DNA from: Amycolatopsis sp. FDAARGOS 1241
GTDB taxonomy: Bacteria > Actinomycetota > Actinomycetes > Mycobacteriales > Pseudonocardiaceae
Direction of reading: 5' to 3'
Length of the DNA: 64,000 nt
Assembly (NCBI RefSeq): GCF_016889705.1
Contig: NZ_CP069526.1
Coordinates: forward strand, 5,952,001 to 6,016,000
The translations under genes were made by a program, and so were the position numbers. The notes beneath the pieces are model-generated. The model did no database searches and was not told the origin of the DNA. It saw nothing but the letters and a program-made list of their open reading frames with translations. Position 1 is the stretch's first letter. Every line of letters begins with the position of its first letter. Below are positions 49,670 to 58,063 of this stretch, in pieces.

Positions 49670-49786
49670 AACCTTCTCCCGCTCCCACTTCACCCGATGA
49701 GGGGACAATGAGGCTGGCCCGGTGAAGTGCTGGGTATCCCTCGCAATGTCCGGCTCGAAATTCGGCACGACGGAAGGGAGCGCGAG

Positions 49787-49987
49787 ATGAGCATGTTCGA
49801 CAAGGCCAAGGAAAAGCTGCAGGAGTTCGCGGGCCAGCACCCGGACCAGGTCGGCCAGGGCATCGACAAGGCCGCCGACGTCGCCGATGAAAAGACCGGC
49901 GGCAAGTACGGCGACCAGATCGACAAGGGCGCGGACAAGGTGAAGGACCACTTCAGCGGCGGCGACGAGCAGCAACCGCCGCAGTAG
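49787..49987 (+). CDS. MT0933-like antitoxin-family protein
   Basis: ATG 49787 lies after GGAAGGGAGCGCGAG and gives 66 residues; an upstream start at 49727 lacks a ribosome site. The sequence MFDKAKEKLQEFAGQHPDQVGQGIDKAADVADEKTGGKYGDQIDKGADKV matches the charged, repeat-like helices of the Rv0909/MT0933 antitoxin family. The family's Rv0910-type toxin partner is absent here. Many actinomycetes carry solitary copies, so an antitoxin role should not be assumed. A strong hairpin follows. Confidence 0.8.
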   Translation: MSMFDKAKEKLQEFAGQHPDQVGQGIDKAADVADEKTGGKYGDQIDKGADKVKDHFSGGDEQQPPQ

Positions 49988-49999
49988 CCGGCCGCCCAC

Positions 50000-50046
50000 C
50001 GAGGAGGCCTCCCGCCGGGAATCCCGAGCCGGCCGGGAGGCCTCCT
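50000..50046. terminator. Hairpin terminator, bidirectional
   Basis: GAGGAGGCCTCCCG (50000-50013) pairs perfectly with 50033-50046 around a 19-base loop. It lies between the antitoxin-like gene (plus) and the amidase operon end (minus). Confidence 0.8.
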
Positions 50047-50095
50047 CTCGTGGTGCTGAATTTTCACGGCGCCGGGCTTTTCACGGCCCCAGCGT

Positions 50096-50710
50096 TCAGG
50101 AAGCCAAGTGCGCCAGCGCTTCCTCGAGGTCGACCACGTCGGCGTACTTCGCGTCGAGGTCGACCAGGTTGTTCTCGTGCACGGCTTCCGTGCGGTCGGC
50201 GCAGGCCTGGCGGACGACCTTCGGCCGGATCCCGTGGTTGAGCGCGTCCATCGCCGACGCCCGCACGCAGCCGGAGGTCGACACTCCCGTCACCACGAGC
50301 GTGTCCACTCCGGACGTGACCAAAGTGGACGCCAGCGAGGTGCCGAAGAATGCCGACGCGTACTGCTTCGCCACCACGACCTCACCGGGTTCGGGCTTGA
50401 GCGGCCCGATCTCGCCCCAGCCGCCCTCGGCACCTTCCTCGAACGCCGCCAGCGCCGGCACCTTGCGCACAAACAGGCCGCCGTCGGCGAGCCCGCGTGT
50501 GAAGGCGACCGACGTCCAGACGACCGGGTGGCCGTGCGTGCGGGCGGCTTCGAGCAACCGGCGCGTGGCCTCGATCGCCGGCTGCGGCGAAGGCAGCTCG
50601 AACGGCCCGCCCGGTTCAGTGTAGGCGCGCACGAGGTCGATCACGAGCAGCGCGGGCCGCGCGCCCCAGCCGAGCCGGCCGGAGAACGCGGACCCGTGCG
50701 GCCCGCTCAC
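50096..50710 (-). CDS. Isochorismatase-fold amidohydrolase, N-carbamoylsarcosine amidase-like
   Basis: GTG 50710 forms a GTGA overlap with the hydantoinase B gene; 204 residues. The catalytic triad is visible: Asp in LLVIDLVRAYTEP, Lys in VVVAKQYASAFFGTSLAS, and the nucleophile Cys in GVSTSGCVRASAMDALNHG. The sequence AYTEP, FFGTSL, STSGCVRASAMDA and VHENNLVDLDAKYADVV is close to what I recall of N-carbamoylsarcosine amidohydrolases, which release CO2 and ammonia to give sarcosine. Its place after HyuA/HyuB makes an N-methylhydantoin to carbamoylsarcosine route credible. Confidence 0.8.
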   Translation of the reverse strand: MSGPHGSAFSGRLGWGARPALLVIDLVRAYTEPGGPFELPSPQPAIEATRRLLEAARTHGHPVVWTSVAFTRGLADGGLFVRKVPALAAFEEGAEGGWGEIGPLKPEPGEVVVAKQYASAFFGTSLASTLVTSGVDTLVVTGVSTSGCVRASAMDALNHGIRPKVVRQACADRTEAVHENNLVDLDAKYADVVDLEEALAHLAS

Positions 50711-52584
50711 GACGCCGACCAGACCGGCCGCTGCGGCGCGGGCAGGCCGGTTTCGGCCTCGCAGTTGGCCAGGAGCTCTTCGATCGGCGGGCCCATGTCG
50801 AACACCGGGAGCTCGGCCGGCCGCGACGCGCGCAGCTGGTCGCGCAGGGTTTGCGTGGCCCCTTCGTCCACAGTGCCGTCTTCGGCCACGACCACGCCGT
50901 AGCCGCGGGCACCGTCCACAGTGACCAGTCCGCGGGCCACTTCGAGACCCACCAGCGCCGGGTCGCGTTCGAGCGGATCGCCCCAGCCGCCGCCACCCCA
51001 GGTGACGAAGTGCAGCACGTCTCCCGGGTGCACCGGCACGTCGTGGCACTTGCTGGGCAGCACCTCCTTCATGCCCCCGGCGCGTTCGAGCCACTTCGTG
51101 CCGCGGGCGCCGGGCGCACCGCCGTTGACACCCCACGGGTAGGTGAGCCAGCGGTCGTCGTGGATGGCGATCGTGCCGGGTTCGGAAAAGACGTAGGTCA
51201 CGTCCACACCATTGCCGCCGCGGTGCAGGCCGGCACCGCCGGTGTCGGCGACGGTCTCCCAGCGCTCGATGCGCAGCGGGTAGTAGGACTCCAGGTACTC
51301 GCACGGGATGTTGACGAAGCTCGGCCACAGCGAGTGCCCGTCAGGCCCGTCGCCGAGCGGCCGGCCGGGGATGCCGCCGAAGCCGATCGAGTACAGCTGG
51401 AACCACTCGCCCTTGCGCTCGCCCGAGGAGTAATAGCCCGAGTACATGAAGTGCGGGCTGGAGGAGAAGCCCGCGGCGTTGAGCAGCGCCGGGTTCGTCT
51501 GGCCCAGCAGCCCCCCGAACAGGTCGAACACGCGCCCGATGCCGTGGTTGCGGCCGTTGAGCGACGCCGGGTGCTTGGGCTTCCAGTACGAACCGTCCGG
51601 GATGGTCACGTCGACCAGCGGGTAGAACCCGTCGTTCCAGAGGATCTGCGGGTCGGCGACGGTGATCATGTAGATCCCGAAGAACATCCGGGTCAGGTTC
51701 TCGTTGATGTAGTAGTTCACCGGTCCCGCGGCCTGCGGCGAGCTGCCGGTGAAGTCCAGGTGCACCTTCTCGCCGTGGCGGGTGAGCGACAGTTTCAGCT
51801 CGTACGGCCCGAAGCCGACGCCGTCGTCGCAGATGTAGTCGGTGAAACTGATGGTCTTGCCGTCTTCGAACACCGTCTGCAGCAGGACCTTCATCGCGTC
51901 GTAGTTGCGCTGCAGCAGAGCGTCCAAAGCGGACAGGTACGTCGCCGTGCCGAACCGCGTGCACATCTCCACCACGCGCCGCGACGCCGTGCGGCACGCG
52001 GCAACGAGGCCGTTGAGGTCGGCGCGGTTCCAGTCGGGCATGCGCACCTGGTTGAGGATGATCCGCAGCGCGTCCTCGTTCAGCTCGCCCTTGCGGTAGA
52101 GCTTGAACGGCGGGACGACCACCCCCTCCTCGTAGATCGTGCGCGCGTCGGTGGGCATCGAGCACGGCGTTTTGCCGCCGACGTCGGACATGTGCCCGAA
52201 CATCGACGCCCAGCCGACCAGCCGGCCCTCGTGGTAGATCGGCATGACGAGCAGCCAGTCGTTGGCGTGGCTGATCGCGGCGCCGCACGCGTACGGGTCC
52301 GACGTCATGAGCACGTCGCCCTCTTCGATGGTGTCGTCGAAGCCTTCGAGGAAGTCCGGGATGGACAGACCGAACTGGCCCACGACCATCTTTCCGCTCG
52401 GGTCGCCGATGAGGGGGAACTCGTCGTGCTGCTCGCGGATGCCGGGTGAGAGCGCGGTGCGGAACAGCACCTCGTCCATCTCGTAGCGGGCGTTGCGCAG
52501 GCCGTTCTCGATCAGGTCGAGGGTGACCGGGTCCACTTCGGACTTCTCGACGGCGCTGGTCGCGGTCTCGATGATGCGTGCCAA
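50707..52584 (-). CDS. Hydantoinase B / N-methylhydantoinase beta subunit
   Basis: The 625-residue protein is full length for the HyuB family. It starts VDPVTLDLIENGLRNARYEMDEVLFRTALSPGIREQHDEFPLI and continues TSDPYACGAAISHANDWLLVMPIYHEGRLVGWASMFGHMSDVGGKTP. LDFTGSSPQAAGPVNYYINE and the Gly-rich GGNGVDVTYVF block follow. With HyuA it performs ATP-dependent opening of hydantoin or related rings, or carboxylation in acetophenone-type enzymes. It lies 3 bases after hyuA and overlaps the amidase gene. Confidence 0.9.
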   Translation of the reverse strand: MARIIETATSAVEKSEVDPVTLDLIENGLRNARYEMDEVLFRTALSPGIREQHDEFPLIGDPSGKMVVGQFGLSIPDFLEGFDDTIEEGDVLMTSDPYACGAAISHANDWLLVMPIYHEGRLVGWASMFGHMSDVGGKTPCSMPTDARTIYEEGVVVPPFKLYRKGELNEDALRIILNQVRMPDWNRADLNGLVAACRTASRRVVEMCTRFGTATYLSALDALLQRNYDAMKVLLQTVFEDGKTISFTDYICDDGVGFGPYELKLSLTRHGEKVHLDFTGSSPQAAGPVNYYINENLTRMFFGIYMITVADPQILWNDGFYPLVDVTIPDGSYWKPKHPASLNGRNHGIGRVFDLFGGLLGQTNPALLNAAGFSSSPHFMYSGYYSSGERKGEWFQLYSIGFGGIPGRPLGDGPDGHSLWPSFVNIPCEYLESYYPLRIERWETVADTGGAGLHRGGNGVDVTYVFSEPGTIAIHDDRWLTYPWGVNGGAPGARGTKWLERAGGMKEVLPSKCHDVPVHPGDVLHFVTWGGGGWGDPLERDPALVGLEVARGLVTVDGARGYGVVVAEDGTVDEGATQTLRDQLRASRPAELPVFDMGPPIEELLANCEAETGLPAPQRPVWSAS

Positions 52585-52587
52585 GGT

Positions 52588-54762
52588 TCAGCCCTCCAGT
52601 GGGGTGATCAGGAGACTGCCGGACGCGTGCACGGTGGCGGCGTGCTCGGGCAGCACGAGGGTCGTGGAGTCCATTTCGGTCACGATCGCGGGGCCGGCGA
52701 CCACGTCGCCCGCCAGCAGTTTCGCGCGGTCGTAGACCTTCGCGTCGAGCTGCTTGCCGGACACGTGGATCGGGTGCGTGTCCACGAGCGCGGCTGCCGG
52801 GTCGCCGGTGCCCTCGGGCAGCGTCACCGGCGCCACCGACGGGCGCGGGCCGGTGACCGTGGCTCGCGCGTTGACCAGCTCGTGGTCCACGCCGAGCAGG
52901 AACGAGAACAGCCGGTCGTGCTCGCCGTCGAACTGCTTGGCGATCAGGCCCAGCGCAGTATCGGGCGTGCCGAGCGCGGCGGCGTCGACCTCGACCGGGA
53001 TCTCGAAGCCCTGACCGTGGTAGCGCACGTCGACCTGGAAGCCGAGCGTCTGGTCGGCGCGGTCGAGACCCTGCTCGGCGAGCCGGCCGCCGGCTTCGTC
53101 ACCCAGCTCGCGCAGGATCTGGGCCAGCTCCGTGCCGGTCAGGTCCGCGAAGCGGCGCAGGACGGTGCGGGCCGCGACGTCGCGCAGGCTCGTGGTCGCG
53201 TCGCCCAGCGCGCACAGCACCCCCGGCGACGGCGGCACGATCACCGGCCACGCGCCGGTGAGCTTGCCGAGGGCGTTGGCGTGCAAGGGGCCCGCGCCGC
53301 CGAACGCCACGAGCGCGAATTCGCGCGGGTCGAAACCTTGCTGCACCGAGACGAGCCGCAGGCCGCCGAGCATGTTCTCGTTGACGATGTCGATGATCCC
53401 CGCGGCGGCCGCCTCGACGCTCGGCAGGCCCATCGCGTCGGCCACCTTGCCGACCGCCGCGCGGGCGGCCTCGACGTCGAGCGTGATCTCGCCGCCGGCG
53501 AGCTGGGCCGGCAGGTAGCCGAGCACGACGTTGGCGTCGGTCACCGTGGGTTCGGTGCCGCCCTTGCCGTACGCGGCGGGCCCCGGGTCGGCACCGGCCG
53601 ACTGCGGGCCCACGCGCAGCGCCCTCGTCAGCTCGGGCACGTGGCCGATCGAGCCGCCGCCGGCGCCGACCGTGCGAACGTCCACACTGGACGCCCGCAC
53701 GGTGAGGTCACCCACCTGCGTCTCCCGGCCGATGCGCGGGCTGAGATCCTGCACCAGCGCGACGTCGGTGGACGTGCCACCCATGTCGAACGTGATCAGG
53801 TCGCGGTGGCCGCACTGTTCGGCGACCCACACCGCGCCCGTCACGCCGCCGGCCGGGCCGGACAGCAGCATCGTCACGGGCGCCGACGCCGCCGCGTCGG
53901 CCGCCGACAGGCCGCCGTCGCTGCGCAGGATCGCCAGCTCGCCCCGCACCCCGCCGGCCGACAGCTCGCTCGCCAGCGTCTCCACGTACTTCTTCACCTG
54001 CGGCTGCACGTAACCGTTGGCGACGGTGGTGACCGTGCGCTCGTACTCGCGCAGCTCGGGCAGCACTTCGGAGGAGAGCGACACGGGTACGCCGGGCAAC
54101 ACTTCGGCGGCGAGCGCGGCGACGCGGCGTTCGTGCGCCGGGTCGGCGAAGGAGTTGATCAGGGACACGGCGAGCGCCTGGATGTCGCGCCCGCGCAGCT
54201 TCTCCAGCTGGGCCCGCACGTCGGCCTCGTCGAGCTCGCGGAGCACGGCGCCGTCGCTGGCGATCCGCTCGTCGACCTCGACGGTGTTCTCCAGCGCGGC
54301 CAACGGTTCCGGCTTCGGCCAGATGATCCAGCCGGCGAGCCCGCCCGGCACGTAGGAGCGCGCGATCTGCAGGACCTGGCGGAACCCGCGCGTGGTGACG
54401 AGCCCCACGCGGGCGCCCTTGCCCTCGAGGATCGCGTTGGTGGCGACCGTGGTGCCGTGCAGCACCTGCGCCACCTCGCTCAGGGCGATCCCCGCATCGG
54501 CGCACACCTTCGAAATGCCGTTGCGGACCGCGACGGACTGGTCGGCGGGGGTCGACGGGGTCTTCGCCCGCCACGTGGTGCCGGTGGTCTCCTCGACCAG
54601 CAGCACGTCGGTGAAGGTGCCGCCGACGTCGACACCGAGCCGGTAATTTGGCCTCGGCTCCGCCGAGGCGTGCGAGATCGCCTGGGAGCCGATCTCGCGC
54701 TGTGGTTGCCGTTGGGAGGACGTGGTGGCCGCGGTGATGGTGTGGCTGAGGAGATGAGTCAC
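52588..54762 (-). CDS. Hydantoinase A / N-methylhydantoinase alpha subunit (ATPase)
   Basis: The 724-residue protein is of the HyuA family. NYRLGVDVGGTFTDVLLVEE and ITFDMGGTSTDVALV are the two phosphate-binding loops of the actin-like ATPase fold. Between them are VLHGTTVATNAILEGKGARVGLVTTRGFRQVLQIARS and LSGPAGGVTGAVW; AFGGAGPLHANALG lies late. It probably phosphorylates the amide so HyuB can hydrolyse it. GTG 54762 overlaps the GntR stop. The first ~40 residues are poorly conserved, so an internal start near RLGVDVGG is possible. Confidence 0.9.
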   Translation of the reverse strand: MTHLLSHTITAATTSSQRQPQREIGSQAISHASAEPRPNYRLGVDVGGTFTDVLLVEETTGTTWRAKTPSTPADQSVAVRNGISKVCADAGIALSEVAQVLHGTTVATNAILEGKGARVGLVTTRGFRQVLQIARSYVPGGLAGWIIWPKPEPLAALENTVEVDERIASDGAVLRELDEADVRAQLEKLRGRDIQALAVSLINSFADPAHERRVAALAAEVLPGVPVSLSSEVLPELREYERTVTTVANGYVQPQVKKYVETLASELSAGGVRGELAILRSDGGLSAADAAASAPVTMLLSGPAGGVTGAVWVAEQCGHRDLITFDMGGTSTDVALVQDLSPRIGRETQVGDLTVRASSVDVRTVGAGGGSIGHVPELTRALRVGPQSAGADPGPAAYGKGGTEPTVTDANVVLGYLPAQLAGGEITLDVEAARAAVGKVADAMGLPSVEAAAAGIIDIVNENMLGGLRLVSVQQGFDPREFALVAFGGAGPLHANALGKLTGAWPVIVPPSPGVLCALGDATTSLRDVAARTVLRRFADLTGTELAQILRELGDEAGGRLAEQGLDRADQTLGFQVDVRYHGQGFEIPVEVDAAALGTPDTALGLIAKQFDGEHDRLFSFLLGVDHELVNARATVTGPRPSVAPVTLPEGTGDPAAALVDTHPIHVSGKQLDAKVYDRAKLLAGDVVAGPAIVTEMDSTTLVLPEHAATVHASGSLLITPLEG

Positions 54763-55424
54763 GGGTTCTCCTGATCTTCAGCTGCGCGGACCATGACCGC
54801 GCGGGCGTTGCGGATGTGGGCGGTCATCACGGCCCGCGCCCACTCGGGGTCGCCGGCGCGCAGGGCGGCGACGATCTCGACGTGGTGCGCGAGGCTGCGC
54901 CGCAGGGATTGTTCGTCGTAGGTGTGGAAGTTGCGCAGCACGACCGGCGCGTGGACGGCGGTCGCGAGCGCCCCGGCGAGCGCCGGGTGCCGGGCGAGTT
55001 CCGCGAGCTTGGCGTGGAACTCGCGGTTGAGGGGCACCAGCGCGTCGAGGTCCTGCCCCGGCCCGGGGTGGCCGACCTCGACCATGCGCGTTGCGAGCTC
55101 GTCGAGCGCCGCGAGGTCCGCGGCGCCCGCGTTCGGGACGGCGAGCGCGGTGAGCTGGGGTTCCAGCAGCGTGCGCAGCTCGAAGATGCCGTCCAGCTCT
55201 TCGACGCTCCACTGGCACACGCGGGCACCGCGGTTGGGGACGAGCTCCACGAGCCCCTCGGCGGCGAGGCGGGTCAGCGCCTCGCGCACCGGGGTCCGGC
55301 TCACGCCCAGCCGCGCGGCCAACTCGACCTCGCCGAGCCGCGAACCGGCCGGGAACTCGCCCCGCAGGATCAGCTCGCGCAAGGCGTCCACCGCACGCGT
55401 GGTCGACGTCGCTGTTTGTGTCAC
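54759..55424 (-). CDS. GntR-family regulator, FCD domain
   Basis: The 221-residue protein has a winged helix at residues ~8-75 (LREFPAG-type start, LGEVELAARLGVSRTPVREALTRLAAEGLVELVPNRGARV). An all-helical FCD domain follows, with metal/ligand residues in NREFHAKLAELARHPAL and RSLAHHVEIVAALRAGD. It heads the hyuA-hyuB-amidase operon and is coupled to hyuA by GTGA. The gap to the divergent lyase gene contains two palindromes, so it probably controls both directions. Confidence 0.9.
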   Translation of the reverse strand: MTQTATSTTRAVDALRELILRGEFPAGSRLGEVELAARLGVSRTPVREALTRLAAEGLVELVPNRGARVCQWSVEELDGIFELRTLLEPQLTALAVPNAGAADLAALDELATRMVEVGHPGPGQDLDALVPLNREFHAKLAELARHPALAGALATAVHAPVVLRNFHTYDEQSLRRSLAHHVEIVAALRAGDPEWARAVMTAHIRNARAVMVRAAEDQENP

Positions 55425-55441
55425 CAGTCACTCCGTCTCGC

Positions 55442-55516
55442 AGATTGTGTGCAATCTAAGCGGGAGTCTTGTCCGGCGCAAGGCTTCGGGCGTAGTTTCG
55501 CTTCAGATGTATACAA
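55442..55516. promoter_or_regulatory. Two palindromic operators between GntR and the lyase gene
   Basis: AGATTG-TGTG-CAATCT (55442-55457) is a perfect 6-4-6 dyad 18 bases before the GntR start. ATGTATACAA (55507-55516) has the TGTATACA core common to FCD-type GntR operators and lies just before the lyase ribosome site AAGGAGG. Confidence 0.65.
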
Positions 55517-55527
55517 GGAGGAGTTCC

Positions 55528-56424
55528 GTGGGAAATCTGCTCGGTGCCGCCGCAACCCCGCGCAAGCGGCTGCGGGAGCTGCTGACGGCCGGTGCGCCGC
55601 TGGTCGCGCCCGGGGCGTACGACGCGCTTTCGGCCCGCCTGGTGGAGCAGGCCGGTTTCGACGTCGTGTACATGACCGGCTTCGGGACCACCGCGTCGCT
55701 CATCGGGCGGCCGGACGTGGGCCTGCTGTCCGGCGCGGAGATGATCGACAACGCGACCCGGATCGTCTCGGCGGTCGACGTCCCCGTGATCGCCGACGCC
55801 GACACCGGCTACGGCAACGCGATCAACGTGGTGCGCACGGTGCGCGCCTACGAGCAGGCCGGCGTCGCGGCGATCCACCTGGAAGACCAGGTGATGCCGA
55901 AGAAGTGCGGCCACATGTCGGGCAAGGCGGTGATCTCGCGCGAGGAGATGGTCGGCAAGATCACCGCGGCCGCCGCCGCGCGCCGGGACCCGGACTTCGT
56001 GCTGATCGCCCGCACGGACGCCGCGGCCGTGCACGGCCTCGACGACGCCATCGGTCGCGCGAAGGCCTACGCGGACGCCGGCGCGGACGTGCTGTTCGTC
56101 GAGGCGCCGACGAGCGAGGAGAGCATCGAGCGCGTCGCCGCGGAGCTGCACGGCGTCGCGCCGCTCGTGTTCAACTGGGCCGAGGGCGGCCGGACGCCGC
56201 CGCTGCCGCTGGAGCGCATGGCGGAGCTGGGCTTCTCCCTCGTGCTCTACCCGATCGGCACCCTGCTGGCCGCGACGGCGGGCATCCGGTCACTGCTGGA
56301 GGTCGTGCGGCGCGACGGGACCCCGGCGGCCGCGCTGGTGGGTGTGCCGACGTTCGAGGAGTTCACGACGCTCATCGGCCTGCCCGAGGTGCAGGAGCTG
56401 GAGCAGCGCTTCTCCGGCGAGTGA
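55528..56424 (+). CDS. Isocitrate lyase/PEP mutase superfamily protein (methylisocitrate lyase-like)
   Basis: GTG 55528 stands six bases after AAGGAGG; 298 residues. The barrel has PGAYDALSARLVEQAGFDVVYMTGFGTTASLIG, the metal site DADTGYGNAINVVRTV, AIHLEDQVMPKKCGHM with the catalytic KxCGH motif of lyases rather than of PEP mutase, IARTDAAAVHGLDDAIGRAKAYADAGADVLFVEAP, and LVLYPIGTLLAATAGI. It probably splits or decarboxylates a 2-substituted dicarboxylate. It is divergent from the hydantoinase operon and shares its control region. Confidence 0.88.
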   Translation: MGNLLGAAATPRKRLRELLTAGAPLVAPGAYDALSARLVEQAGFDVVYMTGFGTTASLIGRPDVGLLSGAEMIDNATRIVSAVDVPVIADADTGYGNAINVVRTVRAYEQAGVAAIHLEDQVMPKKCGHMSGKAVISREEMVGKITAAAAARRDPDFVLIARTDAAAVHGLDDAIGRAKAYADAGADVLFVEAPTSEESIERVAAELHGVAPLVFNWAEGGRTPPLPLERMAELGFSLVLYPIGTLLAATAGIRSLLEVVRRDGTPAAALVGVPTFEEFTTLIGLPEVQELEQRFSGE

Positions 56425-57051
56425 TCAGGGTTTGCGCGCGGTGATGAGGAGGTGTTCCTCCGGCTCTGCGCCGGGTTTGCCGGGCTCGAAGATCTCGGAC
56501 CGCGTACCGGTCACCTCGAGCCCGGCGGCCCGGACCCGCTGTTCGAGGTCGTCGGGGGCGAAGCTCGTGAGCCGCACGGCGTGGCCGAGGAACTCGAGCG
56601 GCACGTCCTCGATGTCGGCGGGCACGGTGATGAGCGCGAACTGCCCGCCCGGTTTGAGCCAGCCCGCGATCTTGCCGAGCACGGTCTCGGTCTCGGCGCG
56701 GGTCATCTGCAGGAACGGGAAGAACGCGCAGATCGCGTCCCAGCTGTCCGGCGCCGACTCCCATTTCCGCACGTCCACGTGGAGGAATTCGGCCGCGGGC
56801 ACCTGTTCGCGGGCGATGCGGACCATCTCGCCCGACACGTCGAGCCCTGTGACGTGGTGGCCGGCCGCCGTCAAGTCCTCGGCGACCGGGCGGCCGGTGC
56901 CGCTGCCGATGTCGAGCACGCGTGAGCCCGGCGGGAGCGTCGTGAGCAGGTCGCGCACTGCGGCATCCACCACGGGCGGCCGGCCGAACGCCGCTTCGTA
57001 GTCCGCGCCGATCGCGTCGAACAGTTCTTGCGCCGTTGCTTCCTCGCTCAT
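56425..57051 (-). CDS. Class I SAM-dependent methyltransferase
   Basis: The 208-residue protein has motif I as SRVLDIGSGTGRPVAEDLTAAGHHVTGLDVSGEMVRIAREQ, motif II around WDAICAFFPFLQM and a C-terminal strand GLEVTGTRSEIFEP. The acceptor is unknown; this fold serves small molecules, proteins and RNA alike. It converges with the lyase gene with no gap between the stop codons. No operon partner is evident. Confidence 0.87.
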   Translation of the reverse strand: MSEEATAQELFDAIGADYEAAFGRPPVVDAAVRDLLTTLPPGSRVLDIGSGTGRPVAEDLTAAGHHVTGLDVSGEMVRIAREQVPAAEFLHVDVRKWESAPDSWDAICAFFPFLQMTRAETETVLGKIAGWLKPGGQFALITVPADIEDVPLEFLGHAVRLTSFAPDDLEQRVRAAGLEVTGTRSEIFEPGKPGAEPEEHLLITARKP

Positions 57052-57388
57052 TCCACACTCCCCTCGTCAGCTGTCGACGGTCCACTCTGGCACAGACCCG
57101 GCGTGAATTTCCGCCGGTTGACACGCTTTGCCCCCGGGCCGAGGCTGCTTCGGGGGATTCGGAGGAGGACCGGGGTCCCGTCCGGCGGCGTCGGCGAACT
57201 GCGCGCACAGGGGGCCGACGCCGCCGGGCACTGTGCCCGGGCCCGCTCGAGCGCACCGCCGGGACGTACCGGCGCGCGGGGGCCGCCGGCGCCACGCGGG
57301 ATCGGTCCCGGGTTGCCGGTGCTACCCCACGATCGCTCGCCGCGGCCAAGGCCGGCTACCCGGCGGCGCCGTCCGGTGGCGGTACCGG
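57052..57388. other. Gap without a recognisable gene
   Basis: These ~340 GC-rich bases lie between the methyltransferase start (minus) and the end of the GntR gene (minus). TTGACA at 57117-57122 reads to the right and leads to no gene. No hairpin with a convincing stem and no family pattern in any frame was seen. Confidence 0.5.
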
Positions 57389-58063
57389 CTACTCGGCCCA
57401 GATGCCGCGCACGTGGCGGATGTGGCGGCGCATCAGGTCTTCCGCGCCGTCCGCGTCGCGGGCCTCGATCAGGTCCAGCAGCACCGCGTGCTCGTGCGAC
57501 GACGGCACCAGCTCGTCGCGCTCCGCCAGCCCGCGCAGGCCGTAGATGCGCGACCGCGAGCGCAGGGACCGCACCGTCTCCACGAGGTGCGGGTTGCCCG
57601 CCTGTTCCAGCAGCCGCAGGTGGAACTGCATGTCGGTGGCGACGTGAGCGATGAGGTCGCCGTCGGCCGCCGCGCGTTCGATGCCGGCGGCCAGCGGGCG
57701 CAGTTCGGCGATGACGGCCGGCTCGACGCCGGTCGACGCGAGGTGGCGGATGGTGGGCACCTCGATCAGGGCGCGCAGCTCACTCAGGTCGTCCAGGTCC
57801 TTTTCGGACGGTTCGGTGACGCGGAAACCCTTGTTGCGCACCGTGTCGATCAGGCCTTCCTTCACCAGGTCCAGCATCGCCTCGCGCACGGGAGTCGCGG
57901 ACACGCCGAACTGGGTGGCGAGGCTGGGTGCCGAATAGACGACGCCGGGGCGCAGTTCACCGGAGATGACTGCCGCGCGCAGCGTCTGGGTGATCTGGTC
58001 GCGCAGGTTGCGCTGGACGCCGAAGGTGGGCAGCGTCAGCGTGAGGTGCTCCTCCGTCGTCAA
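57389..58063 (-). CDS. GntR-family regulator, FCD domain (hydroxyproline-type cluster)
   Basis: The frame could start earlier, but TTG 58063 overlaps the cyclodeaminase stop (TTGA) and gives 224 residues, the usual size. The winged helix is LRDQITQTLRAAVISGELRPG, LATQFGVSATPVREAMLDLVKEGLIDTV and a wing. The FCD helices contain DMQFHLRLLEQAGNPHLVETV and SHEHAVLLDLIEARDADGAEDLMRRHI. It is the last gene of the operon it probably regulates; a TGTCA-N2-TGACA site lies in the divergent promoter 2.9 kb upstream. Confidence 0.88.
   Translation of the reverse strand: MTTEEHLTLTLPTFGVQRNLRDQITQTLRAAVISGELRPGVVYSAPSLATQFGVSATPVREAMLDLVKEGLIDTVRNKGFRVTEPSEKDLDDLSELRALIEVPTIRHLASTGVEPAVIAELRPLAAGIERAAADGDLIAHVATDMQFHLRLLEQAGNPHLVETVRSLRSRSRIYGLRGLAERDELVPSSHEHAVLLDLIEARDADGAEDLMRRHIRHVRGIWAE

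Noticed and set aside
52627..54774. 715-codon + strand frame
   Set aside because: Antisense of hyuA; His/Arg/Gly-rich with no domain pattern, while the minus strand shows the two ATPase loops.
57100..57388. Promoter TTGACA at 57117 leading to an unseen gene
   Set aside because: No matching -10 and no open frame with coding character follow before the end of the GntR gene.
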